A program made the translations under genes and the position numbers. DNA of 64,000 nt from Zygnema cylindricum (taxonomy: Eukaryota > Streptophyta > Zygnematophyceae > Zygnematales > Zygnemataceae), in the NCBI GenBank assembly GCA_037447655.1, contig JBBHKE010000595.1:62001-126000 (forward strand). The letters are read 5' to 3'. Positions 1 through 12,329 of the stretch are shown here, one piece after another. Under the pieces are notes generated by a model. That model did no database searches. It was given only the letters and a program-made list of their open reading frames with translations, and had not been told where the DNA came from. Each line of letters opens with the position of its first letter. The stretch's first letter is position 1.

Positions 1-336
1 TAAAAATTAAAAAAGAAAATTAAATAACAAAAATTTAATAGCAAAAATAAAAAAAATAAAATATTAATAAAAGAATAATAATCATAAATTAATAGTAACA
101 ATAAAAATAGTAATAAAAATCAATCGGTTTAAAATAGATAAAAAATAAAAAATAATAAAAATAATAATAAAGAATTTATAATACAAATGAGATAATAAAT
201 AATAAATAATAAATAATATTAATATAAAAATAATAATATATAGTGAATACTATTTAATTGCGAATAATAATAAATTGTAATAAAAGTAAAAAGTAATAAA
301 TAAAAAGAAGAAATAAATATAAAGCAATAAATTATA
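1..336. other. AT-rich intron-like spacer, unit start
   Basis: AAT/TAA-rich DNA with no credible gene. A stretch ending in caatcggtttaaaatagata (about 120-140) recurs near 4735, 6858 and 9656. It therefore marks the same position in a repeated unit of the LRR locus. Confidence 0.6.
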
Positions 337-2828
337 AATACGAATGTGAATGTGAAAATGAATATGAATATCAATGTGAATGTAAATGTGAAATTGAATG
401 TGAATGTGAATGTGGATATGATTGTGAATATGAATGTGAATGTGAATATGAATGTGAATGTGAATGTGGATATGATTGTGAATATGAATGTGAATATGAA
501 TATGAATGTGAATGTGAATGTGAATGTGAATGTGAATGTTAATATGAATATGAATATGAATGTGAAATTGAATGTGAATGCGAGTGCGAATATGAATGTG
601 AACGTGATTTTGAATCTGAATATGAATTAACATGTGAATATGAATGTGAATTTAATGTGAATATGAATGTGAATGTGAATGTGAATGTGAATGTGAGTGT
701 GAATGTGAATATGAATATGAATATGAATATGAATTTAAAATTGTATCTGAATATGAATGTGAATATGAATGTTAATGCGAGTGTGAATTTGAATACGAAT
801 ATGAATGTGAATGTGAATGTGAATCTGAATATGAATTTGAATGTGAATGTGCATGTGAAAGTGAGTGTGAATGTGAATATGAATACGAATTTAAAATTGT
901 ATCTGAATATGAATGTGAATATGAATGTTAATGAGAGTGTGAATATGAATACGAATATGAATGTGAATGTGATTGTGAATCTGAATATGAATATAAATGT
1001 GAATATGAATGTGAATTTGAATAGGAATATGAATGTGAATGTGAATCTGAATATGAATATGAATACGAATGTGAATGTGAATATGAATGTGAATGTGAAT
1101 GTGAATAGGAATTTGAATACGAATATGAATGTGAATGTGAATCTGGAAATGTTTGTGAATATGAATGTGAATGTGAAAATGAATGTGAATGTGAATGTTA
1201 ATGTGAATGTGAATATGAATATGATTGCGAAATTGAATCTGAATATGAATATAAATGTGAATATGAATGTGAATGTGAATCTGAATATGAATATGAGTAC
1301 GAATGTGAATGTGAATATGAATATGAATGTAAATGTGAATGTGAATCTGAATATAATTGTGAATATGAATGTGAATGTGAATATGAATGTGAATATGAAT
1401 ATGAATGTGAATGTGAATTTGAATAGGAATATGAATGTGAATGTGAATCTGAATATGAATATGAATGTAAATGTGAATGTGAATCTGGATATGATTGTGA
1501 ATATGAATGTTAATGCGAGTGTGAATATGATGAATACGAATATGAAAGTGAATGTCATTGTGAATCTGAATATGAATATAAATGTGAATATGAATATGAA
1601 TGTGAATGTGAATGTGAATGTGAGTGTGAATGTGAATATGAATATGTATATGAATTTAAAATTGTATCTGAATATGAATGTGAATATGAATGTTAATGCG
1701 AGTGTGAATATGATGAATACGAATATGAAAGTGAATATCATTGTGAATCTGAATATGAATATAAATGTGAATATGAATGTGAATTTGAATAGGAATATGA
1801 ATGTGAATATGAATCTGAATATGAATACGAATGTGAATGTGAATGTGAATGTGAATGTGAATGTTAATGTGAATGTGAATATGAATGTGATTGTGAATCT
1901 GAATTTGAATATAAATGTGAATATGAATGTGAATGTGAATCTGAATATGAATACGAGTACGAATGTGAATGTGAATATGAATATGAATTTGAATTTGAAT
2001 GTGAATGTGAATATGAATATGAATATGAATATGAATATGAATATGAGTGTGAATATGAATATGAATGTGAATGTGAATCTGAATATGAATATGAATACGA
2101 ATGGGAATGTGAATATGAATGTGAATGTGAATGTGAATAGGAATTTGAATATGAATATGAATGTGAATGTGAATGTGAATTTGAATGTGAATCTGGATAT
2201 GTTTGTGAATATGAATGTGAATGTGAGAATGAATGTGAATGTGAATATGAATATGAATATGATTGTGAAAGTGAATCTAGATATGAATGTGAATGTGAAT
2301 GTGAATATGAATATGAATGTGAATGTGAATGTGAATGTGAATGTGAATATGAATATGAATGTGAATGTGAATATGAATGTGAATATTAATATGAATGTGA
2401 ATGTGAATGTGAATATGAATATGAATATGAATATGAATATAAATATGAATATGAATATGAGTGTGAATATGAATATGAATGTGAATGTGAATATGAATAT
2501 GAATGTGAATGTTAATGTGAATCTGAATATAATTGTGAATATGAATGTGAATGTGAATATGAATGTGAATATGAATATGAATGTGAATGTGAATGTGAAT
2601 CTGAATATGAATATGAATATAAATATGAATATGAATATGAGTGTGAATATGAATATGAATGTGAATGTGAATATGAATATGAATGTGAATGCGAGTGTGA
2701 ATATGAATACGAATATGAATGTGAATGTGATTGTGAATCTGAATATGAATATCAATGTGAATATGAATATGAATATGAGTGTGAATATGAATATGAATGT
2801 GAATGTGAAGATGAATATGAATATATAT
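337..2828. repeat. 2.5-kb hexamer satellite (GAATGT/GAATAT)
   Basis: About 415 tandem hexamers of GAATGT and GAATAT with scattered variants such as GAATCT, GAATAC and GAGTGT. There is higher-order structure. The phrase tttaaaattgtatctgaat starts at about 734, 890 and 1655, and gttaatgcgagtgtgaatatg starts at about 1509 and 1692. The motif lacks stops in most frames, so very long Asn-Val/Asn-Met frames on the + strand and Ile-Phe/Thr-Phe frames on the - strand open across it. These are composition artefacts. The left flank matches short versions of the same array at 4889 and 7046. Confidence 0.95.
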
Positions 2829-3289
2829 TTAAATATAACTAATAGTAATAAACAGGTATCGTTTAAATAGAAATAGATATCTTAATAATAAAAAGTATAC
2901 ATCTGATTTATTATTAATAAAAATGTCTTAACTATAACAAACAATAAGGTAATATTCTAATTATAATGATTTGTAACAATACTGAATACTAAATAGTTAT
3001 GTAAAATATAAAATTGATAAATAATAATGAATAATAATAAAATTAATGATGATACTTCTATTAATAATAATTAGCAATTCTTATAAAACTTAATAATGAT
3101 AATTAAAAAAAGCAATTATAATCTACAGAAAGTAAAGTAATGAAAAAAACTAATAGTAACAAAAAAATAAAAATAACAAAAATTAAAAAAAAATAATATA
3201 ATTTTATTTGTCATAAATTAAAACATATACCAATAAAATCTAAAGCTATAATGGCAATCAAAAAAAAAATGGTCATGATTGTAGTAACT
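2829..3289. other. AT-rich spacer right of the satellite
   Basis: No gene is visible. The stretch starting ctaatagtaataaacaggta (2838 onward) recurs near 10827, so the satellite's right flank belongs to the same duplicated intron family as the DNA after the fourth LRR exon. Confidence 0.5.
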
Positions 3290-3506
3290 ATAATAACCAT
3301 TCCGGCTTGTTGAGATAGCGTGCTTCTGGAGAACACTGACAGAGGGGAAAAAAAGGGTGGAGGAAGGAATTTCTTATGGTGATTTTTTTGATGGTTCAAG
3401 GGTTTATACTGGGGGTCTGATGGGGTGTTTGAAAGCTAGCTAAGCTAATTACGAGACCGTTTGGGGGGTGTGGGTGTTGGTGGGGTGTGAATGTTCGATG
3501 CCACAG

Positions 3507-3578
3507 ATATCTATCTCACAACCAGTTGAGTGGAAGCATCCCATCGTCCATCGGTCAACTCACATCCCTCAAAGAATT
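3507..3578 (+). CDS. LRR exon 1 (72 nt, phase 2)
   Basis: This exon encodes one plant-type extracellular leucine-rich repeat, YLSHNQLSGSIPSSIGQLTS followed by LKEL. Repeats of this LSGxIPxxIGxL type form the ligand-binding solenoid of plant receptor-like kinases and receptor-like proteins. It is preceded by gatgccacag (acceptor AG at 3505-3506) and followed by gtaagacacg (donor). Its length is exactly 72 nt with phase-2 borders, the classic one-repeat-per-exon layout in plant LRR receptor genes. The frame stops just past the donor, as expected if it is spliced. It is the first of seven sister exons. No signal-peptide exon was found upstream, so this is an internal part of a gene or an unassembled array. 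Expression is unknown. Confidence 0.7.
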
Positions 3579-4888
3579 GTAAGACACGTGACACTTATGA
3601 TAAAATTTAAATAAATTTGAAATGAGAACCAAGAAAAATATTTACAAATACAGTATTTACAAAAAAAAAAAAATACTAAATCTTCTTATTACTAAGTGAT
3701 ACGAAAATTACTTACATACATATATATATGTAAGTAATATGTAGCAATATATTCGCAACACCAAAAAAATAATAATAAAAAAGTCTCAAGGGGTTTTGAA
3801 AGCTAGCGCGGCCAATTTAGAGACCGTTTTGGGGGTAAATGTTTAATTGCTAATAATGATTATCTGCAATAACACTGACAATAATTTAAGTTAATATTAA
3901 ATAACAACAACAAAAACTAATTACTAAACACACACTCACTAATAAGAATAAAAATTCATAATAATTAATGATACAAATTATTAAAACAATAATTTTTAAA
4001 GAATAATACAAAATAAAACTATTTTGTATACTAATAATCATCAATAATAATATAATGTACTAATAGTTAAAATTAGTAGTAAATTTTAAAATTCTAAAAT
4101 ATATTAGTCAGTAGCAATATAAATATATTAGTCAATAAACATAACTACTACATATTTTGTTTAGTTTCAACGATTAATAATAAAAAGTGATGATTGTAAT
4201 TACTATTAATAATTATTAAAAATAATAATAACAATGATTTAGAATAATAAAAGTATGAAATATATTAATAGTAATAAGAAGAAAAAAATTAATGAAAGCA
4301 TGGATGATAAATACTTATAGTACTAACACTAAAATAAATACCAAAAATATGTAAAAAAATAGTGGCAATAGTTAGAATAATACTAATGATTATAAGAGCA
4401 ATATTAGTAAAATGATATTGATAATGTGAACGATAATAATAGTGATAACGATGTCGATACTGATAATGATAATTGAAACAATGAATGATAATAATAAATG
4501 ATAGTGACAAATGATAATATTTAATGATAATGACAAATAATAGTAAAAATAATAGTAAAAAATTAATGGCTAGAATTTACAATGAATACTACCAAGGGCA
4601 TTAAAAAGCAATAATAATATTAAAAACTAAAAAAAAAAATTAAATAACAAAATTAAATAGAAAAAAAAAATAATATTAATAAAAGAATAATAATCATAAA
4701 TTAATAGTAACAATAAAAATAGTAGTAATGATCAATCGGTTTAAAATAGACGATAAATAATAAATAATATTAAATTAAGAATAATAATATATAGTGAATA
4801 ATATTTAACTGTGAATTATAATAAATTATAGTAAAAGTAAAAAGTAATAAATAAAAAGAAGAAATAAATAAAAAGCAATAAATTATAA
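3579..4888. other. Intron-like AT-rich DNA after LRR exon 1
   Basis: No coding sequence. At about 3783-3836 lies a block (gctagcgcggccaatttaga) that precedes a further LRR exon in the 8.3-kb unit. Here it jumps directly into sequence homologous to about 8744 onward, so that second exon has been deleted. From about 4617 the next unit begins. Confidence 0.6.
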
Positions 4889-4921
4889 ATATGAATGTGA
4901 ATGTGAATATGAATGTTAATA
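4889..4921. repeat. Short hexamer array (about 5 units)
   Basis: About five GAATGT/GAATAT hexamers, preceded by aaaaagcaataaattataaa. The same left flank occurs before the 2.5-kb satellite and the array at 7046. This is the unexpanded form of the same intronic locus. Confidence 0.8.
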
Positions 4922-5620
4922 TGATTTCATTAATAATTTGTAATAGCTATATAAATGATAGTAAAAAAAAATTGAATAAATAATTATAAGTATAATTACT
5001 ATTTATAATAATAATCATCATTAATCTTAAATATTAAATAAAAATATTTATAGCTAAGAATATACATACATTAGGTCATAAATAAAATTATTAGAATTAA
5101 TTTTATTCTAAAATAATATACATTTTTCCAAATAAAGATAATAATAAATAATAAGAAAATTAATGTTTATTCTACTATCAATAATAATAAGCAATACTTA
5201 TAATTAATAATAATGATAATTTAGAAATCAATAATAAATCATAGTAAGAAAAGTAATGAAAATAATTAATCGTAACAAAAAAACAAAGTCAACATAAATA
5301 ATAAAAAGTTATTATAATAATATTAGTAATAAAATGCAACAAATAACAATAAAATTTAGTGATACACTGGCAATAAAAAAAAATAAAGGCCATGATTCTA
5401 GTAACTAGAGTAACTATTCCGGCTTGTTGAGATAGCGTGCTTTTAGAGAATGCTAGAGAGAGGAAGAGGGTGGAGGAAGGAATTTTTAAACGTGATTTTT
5501 TAAAGGGGGGTTGAGGGTTTATACTGGAGGTCTCATCAATTTTTTGAAAGCTAGCTTTGCTAATTACGAGTCCATTTGGGGGGGTGGGTGTTGATGGGGT
5601 GTGAATGTTCGATGCCACAG
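4922..5620. other. Intron-like spacer and pre-exon block before LRR exon 2
   Basis: AT-rich DNA, then the recurrent block from about 5415 to 5620 that ends in the splice acceptor gatgccacag. No other gene is visible. Confidence 0.6.
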
Positions 5621-5692
5621 AGATCTATCTAGCAACCAGTTGAGTGGAAGCATTCCATCGTCCATCGGTCAACTCACATCCCTCCGACAATT
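5621..5692 (+). CDS. LRR exon 2 (72 nt, phase 2)
   Basis: One LRR, DLSSNQLSGSIPSSIGQLTS followed by LRQL, between acceptor ccacag and donor gtaag. Its splice sites, length and phase match exon 1, and it differs at a few variable positions (SS for SH, RQ for KE). In LRR receptors these solvent-exposed positions determine ligand contacts, while the LSGxIP framework is structural; here the framework is untouched. Distance to exon 1 is 2114 bp. Phase-2 borders on both sides mean the exon can be gained or lost without changing the reading frame, which suits its repeated duplication here. The downstream second exon of this unit has been deleted, as after exon 1. Confidence 0.7.
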
Positions 5693-7045
5693 GTAAGACA
5701 CGTGACACTAATGATAGAATTTAAATAATTTTGTAATGAGAACCAAGAAAAATATTTACAAATACAGTATTATTAAAAAAAAAAATTCTAAATCTTCTTT
5801 TTACTATGTGATACGAAAATTACTTACATACATATATATATGTATATATATATGTAAGTAATTTGTAACAATATATTCGCAACACCAAAAAAATAATAAT
5901 AAAAAAGTCTCAAGGGGTTTTGAAAGCTAGCGCGGCCAATTTAGAGACCGTTTTGGGGGTAAATGTTTAATTGCTAATAATGATTATCTGCAATAACACT
6001 GACAATAATTTGAGTTAATATTAAATAACAACAACAAAAACTAATTACTAAACACACACTCACTAATAAGAATAAAAATTCATAATAATTAATGATACAA
6101 ATTATTAAAACAATAATTTTTAAAGAATAATACAAAATAAAACTATTTTGTATACTAATAATCATCAATAATAATATAATGTACTAATAGTTAAAATTAG
6201 TAGTAAATTTTAAAATTCTAAAATATATTAGTCAGTAGCAATATAAATATATTAGTCAATAAACATAACTACTACATATTTTGTTTAGTTTCAACGATTA
6301 ATAATAAAAAGTGATGATTGTAATTACTATTAATAATTATTAAAAATAATAATAACAATGATTTAGAATAATAAAAGTATGAAATATATTAATAGTAATA
6401 AGAAGAAAAAAATTAATGAAAGCATGGATGATAAATACTTATAGTACTAACACTAAAATAAATACCAAAAATATATAAAAAAATAGTGGCAACAATAAGA
6501 ATAACACTAATGATTACAAGAGCAATATTAGTAAAATGATATTGATAATGTGAACGATGATAATAGTGATAACGATGTCGATACTGATAATGATAATTGC
6601 ATCAATGAATGATAATAATAAATGATAGTGACAAATGATAATGTTTAATGATAATGACAAATAATAGTAAAAATAATAGTAAAAAATTAATGTCTAGAAT
6701 TTACAATGAATACTACCAAGGGCATTAAAAAGCAATAATAATATTAAAAACTAAAAAAGAAAATTAAATAACAAAATTAAATAGTAAAAAAAAAATAATA
6801 TTAATAAAAGAATAATAATCATAAATTAATAGTAACAATAAAAATAGTAGTAATAATCAATCGGTTTAAAATAGACGATAAATAATAAATAATATAACAA
6901 AATAGATAATAAATAATAAATAATATTAAATTAAGAATAATAATATATAGTGAATAATATTTAACTGTGAATTATAATAAATTATAGTAAAAGTAAAAAG
7001 TAATAAATAAAAAGAAGAAATAAATAAAAAGCAATAAATTGTAAA
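5693..7045. other. Intron-like AT-rich DNA after LRR exon 2
   Basis: Nearly a copy of the DNA after exon 1, with the same exon deletion junction near 5960 and the next unit start near 6738. It includes a short TA dinucleotide patch at about 5832-5855. No gene is visible. Confidence 0.6.
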
Positions 7046-7253
7046 TATGAAAGTATGTGAATATGAATGTGAATGTGAAAATGAATGTGAATGTGATTTT
7101 GAATGTACTATGAATATAAATGTCAATACGAATGTGAAAATGATTGTGAATGGGAATTTAAATGTGAATATGAATCTGAATATTTCTATGATTACGAATG
7201 TGAATGTGAATATGAATGTTAATATGAATATCAATGTGAATATGATTTCATAA
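7046..7253. repeat. Intermediate hexamer array (about 200 bp)
   Basis: About 34 degenerate GAATGT/GAATAT hexamers at the same intron position as the arrays at 337 and 4889. It is intermediate in size between the 33-bp and 2.5-kb versions. Confidence 0.85.
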
Positions 7254-7938
7254 ATAATTTGTAATAGCTATATAAATAATAATAAAAAATATTCGAATAA
7301 ATGATTGTTAGTAAAATAACTAATTAGAATAATAATAATCATTAATTGTAATAATAAATAAAAATATTTATAGCTAAAAACAATAAATAATTTTTATTTA
7401 ATACATACATTAGGTCATAAAGAAAATTATTATAATGTACATAATACCAATTAAAAATATTAATAAATAATAAAAAAATTAAAGTTTATTCAACTATCAA
7501 TAATAATAAGCAATACTTATAACGAATATTGATGATAATTAAGAAAACAATTATATCATAGTAAGAAAAGTAATGAAAATAATTAATCGTAACTAAAAAT
7601 AAAATCAACATAAATAATAAAAAAATATTATAATAATATTAGTAATAAAATGTAACAAATAACAATAAAATTTAGTGATATAATGGCAATGAAAAAAATA
7701 AAAGGCCATGATTGTAGTAACTATAGTAATTATTCCGGCTTGTTGAGATAGCGTGCTTTTAGAGAATGCTAGAGAGAGGAAGAGGGTGGAGGAAGGAATT
7801 TTTTAAACGTGATTTTTTTAAAGGTGGGTTGAGGGTTTATACTGGGGGTCTCATTGGGTTTTTGAAAGCTAGCTTTGCTAATTACGAGACCATTTGGGGG
7901 GGTGGGTGTTGGTGGGGTGTGAATGTTCGATGCCACAG

Positions 7939-8010
7939 AGATCTATCTTTCAACCAGTTGAGTGGAAGCATTCCATCGTCCATCGGTCAACTCACATCCC
8001 TCGAAAAATT
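7939..8010 (+). CDS. LRR exon 3 (72 nt, phase 2)
   Basis: One LRR, DLSFNQLSGSIPSSIGQLTS followed by LEKL, with acceptor tgccacag and donor gtaagacacg. Frame, length and phase match the sister exons. A reading frame that starts in the preceding block (7766) runs into the exon without a stop. That block contains a start-like ATG, but its sequence is shared by all the units and looks intronic. The next sister exon lies only 361 bp downstream, making this the only unit that keeps both of its LRR exons. The pair probably shows the ancestral two-exon unit. Confidence 0.7.
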
Positions 8011-8299
8011 GTAAGACACGTGACACTAATGATAAAATTTTGATAAGTTTGTAATGAGAACCAAGAGAAATATTAACAAATATAATATTATTAAAAAAAA
8101 ATATTAAATCTTCTTATTACTATGTGATACAAAAATTTCTTACATATATATATATGTATTTATGTATATATGTATGTATATATTAGTAACAATATATTTG
8201 CAACACCAAAAAAAGAATAATAAAAAAGTCTCATGGGGGTTTGAAAGCTATCCCGGCCAATTTAGAGACCGTTTTGGGGGTGAGTGTTTGGTGCCACAG

Positions 8300-8371
8300 A
8301 TATCTAAATGTCAACCGGTTCAGTGGAATCATTCCATCGTCCATCGGTCAACTCACATCCCTCCGACTATT
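8300..8371 (+). CDS. LRR exon 4, divergent (72 nt, phase 2)
   Basis: One LRR, YLNVNRFSGIIPSSIGQLTS followed by LRLL, between acceptor gtgccacag and donor gtaagacatg. It is the most divergent of the early exons (NRFSGI for NQLSGS) but keeps the LxxNxFSGxIP framework, so it is probably an older repeat that defines a second exon type. Its upstream block (gctatcccggccaatttaga) survives in units 1 and 2, where the exon itself has been deleted. That gives a useful polarity: a two-exon unit was duplicated and then trimmed. Confidence 0.7.
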
Positions 8372-10059
8372 GTAAGACATGTGACTCTAATGATAAAATT
8401 TTAATAAATATGTTATGAGAACTAAGAAAACTAATTACAAAATATAGTATTATTAAGAAAAATAATGACTTAGTTTGTTTGTTACTATTTGACACAATAA
8501 TTACTCACATACATTTATATATAAAAAATTATTTAAACCATAAATAACAATAATTGCCAATAATAACCACACATTGTAATATTTATATAACAATTAATAA
8601 TGTCAAAAAGGCATATAATGATTGGAAATCAATAATGGAAAATTAGAAAAAGTGAAAAGTTAACGATTATATTTAATATTTATACTTTTTAATAGTAACG
8701 GGCTTAACTAAAAAACTAATATTTGTCAGTAACATTAATTGCTAACTTTCATAATAATTCCTAATATTGATTATTTGCAATAATAATGACAATAATTTGA
8801 GTTTATATTAATAAACAGCAACAACAACTAATTGCTAAGAATACTTCCTAATAAGAATAAAAAATTATACTAATTAATGAAACGAAAAAAAAATGTTATG
8901 ATTAAAGAATAATACAAAATAAAATAATTTTATATGCTAATAATCATCAATAATAATATTATGTACTAATAGTTAAAATCAGTAGTAAATTTTTAAATTT
9001 TTAAATATATTAGTCAATAGCTATATACATACATTAGTCAATAAAAAAAACTTTTTTTTTTTTTTTAGTTTCAACGGTTAATAATAAGAAGTTTTAATTG
9101 TAATTAATATTAATAATTATTAAGAATAAGAATAACAATGATTTAGAATAATAAAAGTATGAATAATTAATAATGAAAAGAAGAAAAAAATTAATGAAAG
9201 CATTGATGATAATTACTTTTAGTACTAACAGTTGAAGAAATACCAAAAATATATAATAAAATAGTGACAATAATAAGAATAATATTAATGATAACAGCAA
9301 TATTAGAAATAATGATAATGATAATATGAACGATAATAATAGTGATAACGATAATGATAACGATAATGATAATTGTAATGATAAATGATAATAATAAATG
9401 ATAACAGCAATTGATAATGTTTAATGGTAATGACAAATTGTAATGATTAATGATCAATAGTAGTAAAAAGTAATAGTAAAAAATTAATGACTGTAATTTA
9501 CAATGAATATTAACAATGAAATTGCAGAAGCAATAATAACATTAAAAAATAGCAAAAAAAAAGAAATAAAAAATTAAATAATAAAAATTAAAAAATAATA
9601 ATAAAAGAATAATAATCATAAATAAATAGTAACAATAATAATAGTAATAATAATCAATCGGTTTATAATAGATAATAAATAGTGAATAATGAATAATAAT
9701 AAATTGTGAATAATATTAAATTGTAATAAAAATAAAAGGTAATAAATGAAAAGAATAAATCAATAAAAAGTATTAATTAATTAAAATAAATTATTAAATA
9801 AAAAGTATTATATCAATATAAATTACTAAATAATAAAAAATACTAATTAATAAGAAATAGTTAACAATGAAATTTACTAATCGATAAAAATCATTTTTTA
9901 AATAAATTTATTAATCAGTAGATTTAATCAATTGATATAAATCATCAATGAATAAAATAATTCATTAATGTAAACTGTTCATATCAAAAAATATTTGTTT
10001 ACAAAAGTTATCGATAAATAAAAAAAATGCATATTAAATAATCGCTGTGTATTAAACAC
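8372..10059. other. AT-rich intron-like spacer
   Basis: No gene is visible. The repeat-unit marker recurs near 9538-9690. Homopolymer T (9050-9065) and many AAT trinucleotide runs are present. Confidence 0.5.
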
Positions 10060-10695
10060 AGAGTGCGCAGCAAATTGAAACGCTCACAATCCAAAACATA
10101 AAATACACTCACAGAACATTCACCAGGAAAATTCCACCAGTAAAATATAATTATAGATATAAAAAATATGATAATAATAATAAATATAATATAAAATGTA
10201 GATATAAATCTATTTATAATTATGAATATAAATATGAATATCAATGTCAATATGCTACTTATCCATCTTAATAATAAAAAAAATCATCCATTTTAATAAT
10301 AACTTAGTTGCTAATAATAATGTACAATAATATAAAAAGTAATAAAAAATTGGCATAACAATAATAAATTTCTTGCGAATGCGCAGCAAATTGAAACGCT
10401 CACAATCCAAAACATAAAATACACTCACAGAACATTCACCAGGAAAAATCCACCAGTAAAATATCATTATAGATATAAAAAATATGATAATAATAATAAA
10501 TACAATATAAAATGTAGATATAAATCTATTTATAATTATGAATATAAATATCAATATCAATATCAATATGCTACTTATCCATCTTAATAATAAAAAAAAT
10601 CATCCATTTTTATAATAACTTAGTCGCTAATAATAATGTACAATAAAATAAAAAGTAATAAAAAATTGGCACAACAATAATAAATTTCTTGCGAG
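10060..10695. repeat. Two-copy tandem duplication, about 317 bp
   Basis: The phrase gcgcagcaaattgaaacgct starts near 10063 and again near 10380. The following ~300 bp are almost identical, ending in aataataaatttcttgcga in both copies. Each contains a short gaatataaatatgaatatca remnant of the hexamer array. No coding function is apparent. Confidence 0.85.
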
Positions 10696-11825
10696 TAAGA
10701 CATAAATATTCTAGAAAAACAAATTTAAATAATAAGAAAAAAGGATTTTAATGAAAAATTATATAAATAAAAACCAATAATAACAATGATAGCAGTAAAT
10801 AATAATAGCATTAAGTGATAACTAATAGTAATAAACAGGTACCGTTTTAACATTAAATAGATATCCTAATAATACTAAGTATACATCTGAAAAATAATAG
10901 AAAAATAATCTTAACTATAACAAACAATTAGGTAATGTCTTAACAGGAATGATTGATAATTATACTGAATGTTCTAGCAACAATAAACAGTAATAAAAAG
11001 TATTTAATAATAATTTAATAATATATATATATATATATATATTGTATATATATATAATCATATAATTAGATTTAATTATACGTCTTATATATTGTTTGTG
11101 TTATTAGTAATCATTAGTATAATTCTAGCTATAAATGTCAATTAAAATTCAGAGTAGTAATTGTGTAAACAGTATTATAAATGATGAATAACATGTTTAC
11201 GTATATAATAAATGATGTTAATATTAATTGTTTAGCTTTATGATAAATAATAATATTAACTAGTAGCTATATAAATTGATAATTATGGAAATTTAAGTTA
11301 CGAAAACAAAAAACAATAATTAACAAATATTAGTAAATATATATAATAATAGTCATCAATAATATTAAAAAACAGTAATAATTTCAATAGTTAAAAATAA
11401 TAATAATGCTTTATGGTTTATAGATATATTAGTGAACAACAATCATAGATAGGGGCAATTTTTATATATGATAATAACAGCTAATGATAATAATAATAAA
11501 AAAAATTGATAATAGTTGTAATACTAATATACAATGATAATTATTGTAGTAGTAATTAACAGTGATTTTTATATAATGAAAAAGTTTTATAAAAGATTAG
11601 AAATAATTGTGATTGTTGATGATGGTAAACAAGAATAATAAACGTAATGTACAATAAGAAAATTATTGAAAAGATTTAATAACTAACAGAAAAAAGAGGA
11701 TAACAAAAATAATTAAATTATTTAACGTCTATATAAAAAAGATTAATAATGAAAAAAATCAATGCCACAAATATATAATGATATAAAAGAAAAAAATAAT
11801 AATACTAATATCAATAAAAATCATT
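10696..11825. other. AT-rich spacer with a TA microsatellite
   Basis: No gene is visible. A (TA)n run lies at about 11023-11056. Sequence near 10827-10890 matches the right flank of the 2.5-kb satellite. Confidence 0.5.
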
Positions 11826-12006
11826 CCAACCGGTTGAGATGAAAGGCCATGGCGTGCTATTAGAGGTTAGAGAAAAGGAGGAGAAAAAAGGTTCAAAAAA
11901 GAGTTTTTAATTGTGATTTTTATCTCTCATGTAGGCTTCAACGCTAGCCCGACTAAATAGGATACTTTTGGGAGTGTTGGTGGGGTGTGAATGTTCGATG
12001 CCACAG

Positions 12007-12078
12007 ATATCTATCTCACAACCAGTTGAGTGGAAGCATTCCATCGTCCATCAGTCGACTCACATACCTCGTATCCTT
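12007..12078 (+). CDS. LRR exon 5 (72 nt, phase 2)
   Basis: One LRR, YLSHNQLSGSIPSSISRLTY followed by LVSL, with acceptor ccacag and donor gtaagactca. The 5' half is identical to exon 1. The 3' half has changed at framework positions (G to S, Q to R, S to Y), which suggests weaker constraint or independent divergence. The preceding block (from about 11826) is shorter and more diverged than in units 1-3, so this unit is older. A 680-bp purine tract follows 250 bp downstream in the intron. The inverted LRR exon at 33674 has the same neighbour, on the opposite strand. Confidence 0.65.
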
Positions 12079-12329
12079 GTAAGACTCATGACACTAATCA
12101 TAAACTTGAAGTAACAAAGTAACGAGAACTAAGAATGACAATCACAAAAAATAGTGATTAATAAAAATAATAATTACCAAAAATAAAAATTCCTGGAAAT
12201 ATTTATTACTATTTAATAAAATATATACTAACAATTATAACAATTATTTATAAATACTTATACAAAATAAATAATTGTTAATAATAAAATAATAATTTAT
12301 AATAGTGATAATTAATGATGATTATAATA

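Noticed and set aside
539-2870. Very long open frames on both strands (more than 700 codons) across the hexamer array
   Set aside because: They consist only of Asn/Val/Met or Ile/Phe/Thr alternation forced by a stop-free hexamer. Several overlapping frames are open at once, and no start context or domain exists.
4889-8371. CRISPR-like array (short repeats at intervals)
   Set aside because: Repeats are eukaryotic intron units of 1-2 kb with exons. There are no uniform 25-37-bp repeats with unique spacers and no cas genes.
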